Assembly: GCA_940671915.1 (NCBI GenBank) | Contig: CALNVZ010000174.1 | Coordinates: forward strand, 17,501,775-17,565,774 | Length of the DNA: 64,000 nucleotides | Direction of reading: 5' to 3' | DNA from: Paracentrotus lividus | Taxonomy: Eukaryota; Echinodermata; Echinoidea; Camarodonta; Echinidae | Part shown: piece by piece, positions 23,141 through 34,985 of the stretch | Layout: each line of letters begins with the position of its first letter | Position numbering within the stretch: position 1 is the stretch's first letter | Made by a program: the position numbers and the translations under genes | The notes under the pieces: generated by a model | Databases searched by the model: none | Told to the model about the DNA's origin: nothing | Seen by the model: the letters and a program-made list of their open reading frames with translations, nothing else

Positions 23141-24934
23141 TGAGTGACTGACTGTAATGGTGTAGGGATTGTGTGGAAAGGGACCAGGGATAGGGTGTGA
23201 CCAGGGGAGGTATGGACAGGGGAGGGCGGAGGTGTAACCAGGGGAAGGGTGTGGGCAGTCTTGGTAGAGGGTTATATTGTGTACATAGTGTCATGTTTGA
23301 CAAAATACATAATGTACACCTATCTGAAAGCTTTAAATGTGAATTTTATAGAAAGCTGCATATTCAAGATGGCTTATTTTATGTGAGTATAGTTGTAATT
23401 ATTTGATGAGTTAAGTATTTCATGCCCCACCCCAACTCTATCTGCCCCATTCCTGCTTTTTCTTCCGTTTTCTTTCCTCTTGCTGATTCATCTTTATAGT
23501 CTTCCTTAAATGTAAACATAATTTTTCCTTTTCATGTTTGATTATTCCTCCATTTTCTCTGCTGCTCTCTATTTTATTTCTAACCCTCTTTCTAGAATTT
23601 TCTCCCCCTCTTTTTTTTTCTTCTCCTTTCTCTCCCTCACTCTCTATTTCTAAGCTATTCGTTATCATCTGTCCATTAAATCTGATCTTTTATTCTCTCT
23701 TCTCTCTCTTGCTCTTTATACTTATATATTATTGTCCTCTGTTCCCCTTTTAACCCCCCCCCTCTCTCTCTCTCTCCCTCTCTCCCTCCCCCCCCATTGT
23801 CCACTCTGAAAGCTGATACCTGAATGGGAACTTGGCCCAGAATCATATTTTTAGCCAGGTAGAGTGTAAAATGACCAACAATAATATTGACAGTTGTGCT
23901 TTCAGCTCTTAATCACTATGCAACAACTTACTCCTGGGACGTGAACCTAACTGAACCTAAGAACCCTCCAACACAGCTGCATTCATTGGGGTTGTAAGGA
24001 ATTTCCCCCATGCCCTTCTTACACTCCCACAGTCCCTCCAATACATCTTTACCTCTATAATGAGGTGCAATAAGTTTCACTTTGGCAAGAATTACAAATG
24101 TCATCCAAGAGAACTATCAAAGGCTACTAGAGCTCACACACCGTCCGAGGATGCTCACGGCGCCAAAGGACTAAATGATTAAAAATGACTATAGATTTGG
24201 ACTGGAACGGCAAAGAAATTCTCCTGATAAAGCTAAAAGTAGTCTCTTATTACTCTGCATGCATTACAAGATATGTGTAAGAATTGTGTGACATTCCTTT
24301 CATGAATGTTTTTGTCCAAGAGGGATGCTCTAACATTCATTAGTCTTTCTTTACATCACAACCTACAGGTTTGGCATTAAAACACTCTGCACTTCTGTTG
24401 TGTGTAGGATTCATGTTGGATCAAATTAAATGGTGACAATATCTAAATAAGTAATCTAATATATTATATGTGATATATTATGATATGTACTCAATTTTAT
24501 TCTGGCTAACGATGTAGTTAAATATCTAAAGCACCATATCTCCCAAAACTAATTCATCCCTTTAAGAGTATAAAGGCCTATTATACATAATCTATATTCA
24601 AAATTCTTATTAACTTGAAGTAGAATTATTTTTGAAGATCATTTGAACACAACAAAATATTGTAGTGCTTACGACCTTCCCCATACACCTCTCATGACCC
24701 TGATGTTACCCCCTACATTGTATGTATCCAATCTACTGTGATTGCATCTTGAGTCAATATTCATAGCATGCCCTGCTAGGTCAAGATGTAACTGCACTGG
24801 CCAGACAACACAAGAGAAGTGACCTGAAGTGACCCCAATCAGCTGGGGGAAGCTTTCAATAGCAAGGCTGCCTTCAGGGCTTGTAGATAGGGGTACCACA
24901 CATTCTGTGATTATTCTTCTTGCAGTGACCTCAT

Positions 24935-24937
<3 letters not shown>
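23141..24937. other. No gene recognised; low-complexity tracts
   Basis: A short G-rich imperfect repeat (ACCAGGGGA / ACAGGGGAGG) lies at 23185-23255. Pyrimidine-rich sequence fills 23560-23800, ending in CT repeats and C runs. Open frames here are products of base bias. Confidence 0.6.

Positions 24938-24975
<38 letters not shown>
24938..24975 (+). repeat. (TC)n microsatellite
   Basis: Nearly uninterrupted CT dinucleotides followed by a longer pyrimidine-rich region. Confidence 0.95.
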
Positions 24976-24979
<4 letters not shown>

Positions 24980-25320
24980 TTCCCTTATTCTCTATTCTTC
25001 TCTGTACATATCTAGCTGTCCTTCATCTATTTCTCTCTCTCTCTCACCATCTTTTTTGTACTAGGCGTTATACCATCTGCTTATAACTTTTCCACTCGCC
25101 TCTTCCTTTTTCTCTACCCCCCACCCCCCTCTGTCTCCTTGTCAGTATCCCTTTATTTGTTAATTATTTTATAGAGACTAATATTTTATTTTCTGTGTCT
25201 GTTTCCCTCATCTATGCTTCACATCTCTCCTACTCTCTCTCTCTCTATGTTTGCATCTCTAAATATCTCTCCATCATCTTCTCTATCTATCCTTTCCTGG
25301 TACTCTCTCCTATCCCCTCA

Positions 25321-25353
25321 TCTCTCTCTCTCTCTCTCTCGATCGATCGATCT
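25321..25353 (+). repeat. Compound (TC)n(GATC)n microsatellite
   Basis: Ten CT/TC dinucleotides followed by GATCGATCGATC. Confidence 0.95.
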
Positions 25354-28300
25354 TTCGATCTTTCTCTCTGAATCACCTACTTCATCCCACCCTGCATACA
25401 GTCTGCTCCATGTAGTGTTTTCCAGGCCTGGATGCCTTCCTGCATCTACTTACTTTTCACTCTTTATTCTTAGCATCTCCTACAGATTCATTGAACTTGT
25501 TTTGATTGGTTGAATATGGGTCAGTTGTGGTCAGTGCCTGGAGATTGTAACACTTGCAAGAGGAGGATGGGGTCCACAAGGGGTTCAATAGATGGGGTGC
25601 GATATGGTGGTAAATTTAGAGGCAGTGCACTCCTTGCATGGTTGCATTATATCTTTAAGGAATACAAATGGTCATTTGAAGAAATTTCCTACTTTCCAGA
25701 ATGCCATTAGGCCTATATGAATCATTTGCATTATGATAGGCCTATAGCTTTTTTTTTCAATGTTCATACGTAGCACAGAGTATTTTGCGGGACAAAACAA
25801 ATCTGTGATTAGTTGTAGGATGACAAATTTCCCAAAGAAAGTGATGAAACTCTATGTTAAAAATCAAGTTAGCTCCCAGAAGATATGATTTGGACATAAA
25901 ATGTTTTACCGGAATATACCTCTTCTTCTTCTGCTCGTTCATCCTCTGTTAATTTCAGAAATCATCAGGCAAATCCTGAAAATGGTTTCAGGCAGCTAGA
26001 TGTATTAAGGGCTCAATTTGTAATGTGAGGCCAGTAATAGAATGAAAGTGAAAAAAATGAAAAATAACATTTTGAGTTGTGAAATCAATAGGAAGCACTT
26101 TATATCACACCCCACTTCAACCACCACCACCACCACTAAAACCCAGCCCACAGATCCAACCAAAACTGCCCTCCCAGTGCAGTTATGGTCACTCCTCAAA
26201 TATGCATTGTGGTCAACTTGTCAGCAGGGGCACTTCCTGATAGTCCACAATAAAAGTAGAACTAGATCAAGATGAAGACTAAAACCATATTTGACCAGTA
26301 ACCTCAGGGTAGAGTGAGTAGGACAAGGTGCTAATAATCACTCATACTATCAAAGATCTGTCCCCAGGAAATACAATGCAATCAAGATCTGTAAATAGCT
26401 CAGACCTTGAATCAATAGAAGAGAATCCCTTTGAGGCTGGCTTCTCTGGCTCAAAAGATACATTTCAGAATATTTGTATCCTGTAACCACTGTGCTTGTC
26501 CAAAAATATGAATCAAATGCCTGAAGAATCGATCTGAGAAATGCACTTTATAATTGACTATACTGCTTTGGGGGTATCATAGTTTATCATGCTTTAATTT
26601 CCATGTTGAATTATTTTTGGAACTATTCCTTTGTGTTCCTCAAAATTCTCCTATTTCTTGTCTGAAGAAAGTAAGATGGAGCATTCCATTGGGGGGGGGG
26701 GATATACTATTGCACCCGGAACCCTTTGAAGTTTACCTCTGATCCGATTAGCGGCATATTTTGGTATCTTGTTGACGATAGGTTCAAGGGGGTTCATCAT
26801 TCGGCCAGTCGTTGTGGCCGAACTTGAAAGGTTTCCCAGTTTGTATGACCAATACCACAATATGTATTATACGTATGGGGTGAACCAGAGAGCCATTAGA
26901 CCGTCTACCCTTGGACAATGCTCCAGTTGGGCTTATTTTTGTCATTTTTTGTCTGGAAATTTTGGCAGTAATTGATCAAGGAGGAAGTAGAATTGAATAG
27001 GCTGTGATCTTTATCAGGACCACCTCACATTGATGTAATGTCTGCTTCATTAATATATTACTTTGCAGGGCTTTCTGTATTCACTCACACTGTTTTATAA
27101 GGTCATCCATCAATCGCTCCCTTAAATTCAAATTTGGTATTTGATCAATCAAACCACTTTGAAAGAATATAATCGTATAAAAAGGATTGAGAGCTTTTTC
27201 TTCTTTCTCTCATACACAATATCCCTGATTATTGAGCTTTAGTTCAATTTCAAAGTAATTTAAGTGGTCTTATTTCCTTGAATAAGAGCTTTTAACATCA
27301 GTTGTTCTGGGATACGATAACTTGTGATTGTATTGTAAAGTGGCAACTGATCTTCTTGCTGGGCTTTTGTATGATAAATTAGTGAGTGGTCACAGAGCAG
27401 ACGAATTTTGTGAATTAAGATCTCCATAGAGATCTTGATCCTGATACCCCTTTGTAGATGTCGTCAATTATATTGATGAATTATCCACTCTCCCCATTTT
27501 ATTCAAAATGTCAGATGTACTTAGAAAGTCACACGTCAGCCCTCAAGCTGGCATAGCATAGAACAAATCAACTTTGAGGGATGTCATTCTTGGGTGGCAG
27601 TGTTTGTATATTTTATAACATAGTATGGTTTCTAGTATAAAGTCAGAATCGAGATAACAGAAACAACATAATACATTTTGTATAATTTCATTAAAACGAG
27701 AAAAGAAAAACATGAAATATTTATGTATGAAGGAATTGCCTAAGTCTGCGTACCTAAAATTTGATCTCAATTTCATTACAAAGTAAACTATTATTTTAAG
27801 ATTCATCAATGTTACTCCGTTCTTCATATTCAAATGATCAATGAAACAAAAAATTTCAAGAAATTATTTACAAGAACAATGTTTTTTTACGATTTTTAGA
27901 CAGGCTTGTCATTTTGTGTAGCAAAACTGAATAGTGCCCATGTCATTTTGCATGCATTTCAAGCGCAGTGAAGTTTCGGACTTTGATTTTTTGACAATGG
28001 TTGAAATTTTCAGGAAAGCATATAAAACTTGCTAAATTTTTTTTTGCAGTTTTAGGTATCAAAATAGATTGTTGAGGTTAAGATTGAAATTTGATGTCAG
28101 TTTGATGTTTTGTTCTATGAAAATCGCGGGTGCACAGACTTAGGCACTCTTACCATACATATAGGCGTAGACTTTTATTACTAAGTGGAAAGAAATGTAG
28201 AAATCCACTATGTTGTGATGATATTATGGCCATGCAATTTATTTTCTATTAGATTTTATTCCAGCTAAATTGTTGTTGGTACAATGAATTGTATCAGTAA

Positions 28301-28764
28301 ACGAGTAAGGAATAATATTTATATTGATACAATGCATGCAAAGAAGAAATTACAAGACGGACATTCCCCCCCCCCCCTTGGTAAAGGTGAGGAGATCCCT
28401 GCCCCCAATTGAGAAACCATTTTAATCCTGTGGAGCAAAGCTTTCAACAGGTCCTTCTACTCTGTTACATGACCATGACCCAAGGGAGAACCAACCTATA
28501 CACGATGGCAAGTCTGGGTCAGAAATATATACGTTCGTTCTCCATATTGCAGGCCAATCCGAAGCCTGTCAACATTATGCCTGCTTTATTTCAACTCTGG
28601 TGTGAGATAGTTTAGAGAGCGTGTGGTCCAAAGAAAAAGATACTAGATCACCCTCATGCACTGCAGAGTGAATAGTTGAATGCATGAAGAGAATATAGAG
28701 AGGGGAGGTTCAGATAGGATAGAGAAAGAGAGAGAGGGAGAGGTTGGGAGTGGAATATGGGTAC
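25354..28764. other. No gene recognised
   Basis: Mostly unique AT-rich DNA. A G run (9-10 bases) lies at 26692. Short open frames at 25510-25710, 26554-26742 and 28409-28615 have no recognised domain or convincing splice context. Confidence 0.5.
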
Positions 28765-28790
28765 GGGAGAGAGAGAGAGAGAGAGAGAGA
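28765..28790 (+). repeat. (GA)n microsatellite
   Basis: About 13 GA units in a purine-rich region beginning near 28695. Confidence 0.95.
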
Positions 28791-29350
28791 TAAAATGAGA
28801 GGGGTGGAGTTGGGAAGGAGAACTAGATTACATAGGCACATAACATATCACTTAAATGTCATCATAACTCATATTGTGATATTAAATCATATTGTCACAG
28901 AAAAAACTCCAAGAAGTAGTGCTAGTTTAATGTCCCATAATATTCTTGAATAATTGAATTGATTTGTTATTGATTCATAATAAAACACTTGCAGTCATTT
29001 ATATAACTCAGTTCCATCTGAGTATTTTTTTCCCATTCGTTTAATGATTCTTAGAACTAAACAAAATTAAAGATACATTAATTTCCCAATATGGTATCCC
29101 TCATTCCAATCTCCACCTACTGTCCTAGGAGAGAATTCTTTCCAAGAATATATTTGGCAGCATATACCATCCTTGATTGTACATAGTAACGGGATGCATT
29201 TCTCAGCAACCGTGTCATTATATTGTGATACCAGTTGTTGTTAGCCATCTATCATCATCTCAACTCAAGCTGAGATGTTTTACAGTCGTAAGGGCAACCT
29301 TGAATTAGAAAGAAGATGCATCATTAGACATTGCTCCTGTCTGTCGCAGT
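28791..29350. other. No feature recognised
   Basis: AT-rich unique DNA. Confidence 0.55.
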
Positions 29351-29935
29351 GTACTATCCCCTAATGTAGGAGACATAGCCATCACAGGAGGAGTATCCAT
29401 GGTAGTAACCTCTAATGTAATAGGCGTAGCCATGACAGTAACCCCTAATGTAGGAGGCATAGCCATGGTAGTAATCCCTAATGTAGGAGGCATAGCCATG
29501 GTGGTACGGTAACCCCTACAGTAGGAGGCGTAGCCATGACAGTAACCCCTAATGTAGGAGGCGTAGCCATGGTAGTAACCCCTAATGTAGGAGGCGTAGC
29601 CATGACAGTAACCCCTAATGTAGGAGGCGTAGCCAATGGTAGTAACCCCTAATGTAAGAGGCGTAGCCATGACAGTAGCCCCTAATGTAGGCAGCATATC
29701 ATAGGTAGTAACCCCTAATGTAGAGGCGTATCCATGGTAGTAACCCCTAATATGTAGGAGGCATATTCCATGGTATAACCCTAATGTAGGAGGTTATCTC
29801 ATGGCAGTAACTTTCTAATGTAGGAGGCGTAGCCATGGTAGTAACCCCTAATGTAGGAGGCGTAGCCATGGTAGTAACCCCTAATGTAGGAGGCGTATCC
29901 ATGGCAGTAACTTCTAATGTAGGAGGCGTACCAAT
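29351..29935 (+). repeat. 33-bp minisatellite, about 18 units, open in one minus frame
   Basis: The unit is CCCCTAATGTAGGAGGCGTA followed by GCCATG(G/A)(T/C)AGTAA. In the left half, units with GGTAGT and GACAGT alternate, implying a 66-bp higher-order unit. Because 33 is a multiple of three, the minus strand reads as an 11-residue repeat (GYASYIRGYCH / GYASYIRGYYH) over much of 29305-29697. Units on the right carry small indels that break the frame. I judge it a minisatellite, not a gene. Confidence 0.9.
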
Positions 29936-30420
29936 GTTCTGTTAGAAGCCCTCCCCTTTCTGCATATGAATTCATATGACACCCCCTGACCCCTCATAAA
30001 GGGGTTTTTCATGTTAGACTGGCAGTTGAGGGCAAAGATGAGCAGAAGAATCCCACTTTACATATTTCATGCACCACTTTTTCAACCTTTTTTCCTTGAG
30101 AGTTCTATTTTTTGGTAGGCTTTTGATTATTTCACTTTTTGAAATTTAAATAAAACTCATTCTGACCACCCCCCCCCCCATTTACAAACCTTTGAGAGAC
30201 ATTGATTGCAGAGTACCGTAGGGCTGACCATCACAGCCCACTCTGTCTAGACTCATTTTGTTACAAACACTATTTCATTCCATTTTTTTATTTTATTCTT
30301 TGACAAATGTAAATTGATTTTAATGGGGTATTAGTAATGATGCTTGTCCCTCCTGATCTTATCCTTGTGCTGATTCTAATATGAAAGATGTCTCTTCACT
30401 TACACTGACATACTTTTAGA
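29936..30420. other. No feature recognised
   Basis: AT-rich sequence with a C run at about 30168-30178. Confidence 0.55.
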
Positions 30421-30840
30421 GTGTGTTCAATGTCCATTTTCAAATTTAAACGGCAACATGAATCATGATACAAACGCAATTACAAAACACAGAACACAGA
30501 CGCGATTAGAGGTACACCGTTCAGTGTCAAAAATTTAAAGCTGATTATACGTTCATCGTCTTTAAATACCCCGTTCTCAAAAACTCGATTGTGTTCAGTG
30601 TCGCTTTTCGTTGCATTCACGATGCTCAAGATCGTAAAATCAAAGCTGATCGTGGTTCAAAATGCATCTTTTTTGGCGTTTAATTTTTCCTCCGAATGGA
30701 GATCTGAAAGAGTTTTAGACGTTTACTTTTACGACCTGGAATGGGGACAATGAACAACCACTTTGTTTCTCTTTATATCAGCGTTTTGTATCATGATTCA
30801 TGTTGCCATTTCAAATTTGAAAATAGACATTGAATACACC
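30421..30840. mobile_element. 420-bp MITE with about 57-bp TIRs
   Basis: Left TGTTCAATGTCCATTTTCAA continues through AACATGAATCATGATACAAA. The right end is its inverted copy with few changes. The interior has GATCGTAAAATCAAAGCTGA and CTCCGAATGGAGATCTGAAA, shared with 31691-32034. No target duplication is obvious. Confidence 0.85.
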
Positions 30841-31690
30841 ATTACAATACTAGCTACAATATTGTGCAAGCATTGAACTTTTTTGCTATCATTTGAAACA
30901 TAACCAAAAAATGCAGTACAATTTTCTCCCTTTACTGACTAGAAGAATACTTACATTTCTGAGTAGAGTAATCTTTGATAACCGGTCTGAAAAAGAAACT
31001 TTGTTTTGAAGGGAGATATGTTTGCTTGAGTTATGATGACAAGTGATGTATATATGTGTTAAGTTTTAGTAGTTCATCTTGGCACCTAATACAACATTCT
31101 TCCCCCTCCCCCATCTTCCTCCCCTCCATCATCTTCCTCCCCTCCATCATTCTCCATCTCTTTCTCTATCTCTCTCTATTTCTCTCCCCCCCCACCTCTC
31201 TCTCTCTCTCCCCCTCTCTGTTATTGTCTTTCTTCCTTCCTCCCCACCTCTTGGCTACTAGTATTCTAGTACTCTCTCTGTCTTGTGTAGAGCTTCCTGC
31301 ATCACTTTCACCCCATCCTCATCTCTCTGTCTGTATCTTCTTACCATTTCCTCCCATTGTCTATATCTTTACCTATAATAATTTCTTTGTTCCTGAAATG
31401 TTACTTTCACAATTTTCTCCACCTGTGTGTCGTTGTGTCTTACATGTCATCTCTTCATCAATGTATCCCAACACCATCAAACACCTCCGGTATGTTGCGT
31501 CTATTTGTCTTGATAACATACTTGAGGATGGATAGCATTCCAAGAACACTTCAGGAGCATCACCCATCCTTCTTACTAAACCAGGGTCCTCTTGTATGTT
31601 AACAATTTCCTTCATCATTGGAAAGCACCCCCTCTTAGCCCTCAGTCACATTTGTGAGACCAAACCCAACCCACACCGGACTCAACTAAG
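30841..31690. other. No gene; pyrimidine-rich tract 31095-31235
   Basis: CCCTCC / CTCTCT-rich sequence gives several overlapping Ser/Pro/Leu frames. None looks like a protein. A strong acceptor-donor pair on the minus strand at 30955-30986 is listed among rejected items. Confidence 0.55.
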
Positions 31691-32034
31691 GGTGCGTTCA
31701 TGGTAAAAAAACAAAAAAGAACATTAACATTAACGAAAATACAAAACTCATTTACAAAAACACCGAACACAATCACGACCACTGTTCATGGTTGAAAATT
31801 TAAGGTTGATTATTATGTGGATTGTCTTTTAATTCCCTGCTTGACCCAGCACAGCTTATAGTTACTGCTACTGCATTTTCGATGCTGAGGTCGTAAAATC
31901 AAAGCTGATCATCTCTTTGGGGTATTTCAATTTCCTCAGGATGGAGATATGAAGGATATTTTGTTTTCATTTACGACTGGAAATGAGTGACCATGAACGC
32001 CCCCTCTGTTTCTCTGTTTTGACCATGAACGCAC
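31691..32034. mobile_element. 344-bp MITE with GGTGCGTTCATGGT ends, related to 30421
   Basis: GGTGCGTTCATGGT on the left and ACCATGAACGCAC on the right form short TIRs, with a second internal ACCATGAACGC at 31990. Internal blocks match the 30421-30840 element although the terminal sequences differ, so the two share a core but not long TIRs. Confidence 0.8.
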
Positions 32035-32435
32035 ACATAATATAACACTTCTGTGAATGGCATTTTCATGTTTTGAGTCAATCGTAACGGTGTGACTTGG
32101 CATTAGGTGTTGTACTCCTTCATACAAGGAATCCAGTATATGTTGATATTGATATGTCATAGACCTGTTTGCTCTCTCTTGTACCAGATTATTGTTCCCA
32201 CAGTAATGTCCTCTGTTCTGAAGAGCCATGATTCTATGCAGTCTGCATTTGAAGATCTTTCGTCTTCATTAACATCGATATTTTCTTGAAAATAATTATG
32301 CTAAATCATCAAGTCAAAATACATGTAATTTCACATCACCGATAATTTTTAGATAGTACAATGCCATTTTCATTTTGTCAAACACTTTGTTAATTAGTTA
32401 ATTTTTCTCGTTATTATACATGTCTTTTTGCAATG

Positions 32436-32467
<32 letters not shown>

Positions 32468-33399
32468 GTCAGACAGTGTCTGTCAAAGCATGAAAGTCTT
32501 GCAAATAGTTCTTTACTGGTATGCCCCAGTGACCTCTATTAACATTTAATTACTTTTCTTTCATGACAAAATGAAGTAAATTGATAGTAAAAAGTGGTCC
32601 AATATAAAAATTAATGCATTCCATAATTGACATGCTTCATGGCCAGAAGAAACCTTATCCAAATGGTTTGGTTACCATCTACAGGCCATTGTCTTTCATT
32701 TTATCAATTAATTTTATGACCAAAATGTTTTTTTGTTTTCTTTTATATTTTATATTTTATAGCAGTAAACTCAAGCAGGATGATGTTTTTGTACAAAAGT
32801 TGTACTGGTATAGAAAAATGTTAATGCTTTTTTGGGTCATAAAGTATCATGTTTGAACTTTAACATGGCCATTGACACTGATGACTCATGTAACCAAATC
32901 ACTTTCTCAAGGAAATGTAAAACTCTTCTTTACTGCTTTTAAATACATGTGAAAGTTATTAAGAAGTTCATGCAAAGTGGATATTCATTATATTATCATG
33001 ATGTGTGAAACATTCCTTATGTGATCTGAAAATGACCCATAGTTACTAAAGCCCTCTTACATTAGGGACTATTCTTTCTTCTCCTTTGAGGAAAGCAGAA
33101 TCAGAAAGCAGAGTGTTATTCTCACTGCTTTGAGGTAAATTTAAAATTTATGTACATGTATTAGTCACTTTTCCACTTACATGTGACTGAGAAAATATGC
33201 TTTGAGATGTCATTCTAGGTCAGCATTGATTAGAGTCAAAATATGACAAGTAGCAAGATGTAGATGATTGCATTATGGTTTCAAAAAAGTTCTTTCCACA
33301 AACCTTCATATTTTCTTACTGACTTCATGTGGTTTCCCCCACATCCTGGTATGTGGGGTGAAAATAAAAGAAATTAATATCGAGTTTAAATGTAAGGGT
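32035..33399. other. No gene; (TC)n at 32436-32465
   Basis: Unique AT-rich DNA with one clean TC dinucleotide array of about 15 units. Confidence 0.6.
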
Positions 33400-33777
33400 A
33401 CATTTCTTTATATCCTGTCAAAAAGGCACTTGATATGGAATCATTACAATCAGGATATTGGAACTTAGGCATTAAAATAACCTTTATCATGATGTTCGTG
33501 ACTGTCTCTCCTTCTGTAATATTTCATTTTAAGTTTTCAATTCTTATATTTCTATGTCAATTCATCATTCTTTTATAATCAATGGAGTAGTTATTATTAA
33601 TAGTTATTAATATCTTTATTTCCTGTCAAAAAAGCACATGATCTGAAACCATTACAATCATGATATTGGATATTAGCGTGTAGGCATTCCTTAATTACTA
33701 AAATAACCTCTTTCGTGATGATCTTGAATGTCTCTCCTTCCGTAGTATTTCATTCTAAGTTTTCAATTTTAATATTG
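33400..33777 (+). repeat. Tandem segmental duplication, offset about 208 bp
   Basis: 33400-33550 (CCTGTCAAAAAGGCACTTGA ... GTCTCTCCTTCTGTAATATT) recurs at 33609-33777 with about 15% substitutions and a 20-bp insertion. Confidence 0.8.
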
Positions 33778-33795
33778 TGATCTAGTTTCCTTTTA

Positions 33796-34014
33796 GATCA
33801 TGACCGGAAGTAGAGAGATGTCATAGCTGAAATCCACCTCAGACTTCAAGGTCATCGACTTCGACATGGCTTTCTGTTTACACACAGAAAAATTGCTGTG
33901 TCAAACTTGCCTCCCGGATCGTGACAAAAAAAAGGCATGTCGATCCTGTTTCATGACACAAAATTGCTGTGTGAACCCCCCCCCCCCCAGCCAATTCACA
34001 GTATAAACAGGGTA
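33796..34014 (-). mobile_element. 400-bp TIR family, truncated copy 3
   Basis: GATCATGACCGGAAG through AAGGTCATCGACTTCGACA to CACAGTATAAACAGGGTA matches the half of 18569-18969 nearest its right end. The other half is missing. A run of about 14 C replaces part of the end-proximal sequence. Confidence 0.8.
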
Positions 34015-34479
34015 TATCACTCCCGTTCCTTATGCTTCATATCATATATCAAAGAAAAGAAAAGAAAAGAAAACAAAAACATCAATACATTGTAATCTGT
34101 CATGATGTCAGGTCTGTGAAGTTTTCCTTGTTGACCTGATATGACCTTTTAAGGGTCATCAAAAATAAGCCTTTGCAGCTTATTCTTGGAAAAGTATCTT
34201 TTGAATATGATTTTCTTGGAAATATCCAATAATCCAAATCAAGGGGAGACTTGGTCTTTATGGATATCCCCATTTTGATTGCCGAAAGGCCTTTCGTTGA
34301 AAAATGTTGTAAAGTCCGTATGACTTTGTAACAATAAGAGAATGGTTCATGTAAACGTATTATTCATCTGGTATATTTTGCTATTGTACTGATATGAAAT
34401 TGAAAGGAAGATCTTTCCATATATCCTGACATCCCTAACACATAAACAATAAACCTTAGAATTAGGGAAGTATGAGTAG
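34015..34479. other. No gene; short AAAAG repeat
   Basis: AAAGA pentamer run near 34053-34073, otherwise unique. Confidence 0.6.
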
Positions 34480-34985
34480 TATTAGGTTATGTTTAGGTTT
34501 AGGGTATTGGTGGACGTCTGGGTCAGGTTATGGAACTACCCCTCATGAAGGCATGAGGTGAGATATGACAGATGACGGATGATGATGGATTTGTGGTTGA
34601 GTTAGGGGTGTGATGAAAGAGAGAAACACATGGGTTAGGATTAGGACATGGATTAGGGTTAGGATGGGCCCATGTAGGGTTTGGTTTAGTGTAGGGTATC
34701 GTGGACGTCTGGGTCAGGTTATGGAACTACCCCTCATGAAGGCATGAGGTGAGATGACTGATGACGGATGATGATGGATTTGTGGTTGAGTTAGGGGTGT
34801 GATGGAAGAGAGAAACACATGGGTTAGGATTAGGACATGGATTAGGGTTAGGATGGGCCCTGGTAGGGTTAGGTTTAGTGTAGGGTATCGTGGACGTCTG
34901 GGTCAGGTTATGGAACTACCCCTCATGAAGGAATGAGGTGAGATGACTGATGGATATGTGGTTGAGTTAGGGGTGTGATGAAGTA
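34480..34985 (+). repeat. 190-bp tandem repeat, 2.7 copies, TTAGGG-like blocks
   Basis: TGGACGTCTGGGTCAGGTTA occurs at 34511, 34702 and 34891 (spacing 191 and 189). Units are nearly identical and each includes GGATTAGGGTTAGGATGGG-type sequence resembling telomeric repeats, plus a GATGACGGATGATGATGG block. The high identity implies recent amplification. Confidence 0.9.

Noticed and set aside
30955..30986. Minus-strand 32-bp segment with strong acceptor (TTTCTTTTTCAG) and donor (GTAAGT)
   Set aside because: Open in all three frames and too short for a coding test; several such pairs are expected by chance in 128 kb of strand.
31056..31535. 159-codon plus-strand frame
   Set aside because: Pyrimidine-rich low-complexity tract with overlapping open frames; no domain.
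34480..34985. Telomere or chromosome end
   Set aside because: TTAGGG-like blocks are interspersed in a 190-bp unit, not a pure hexamer array.
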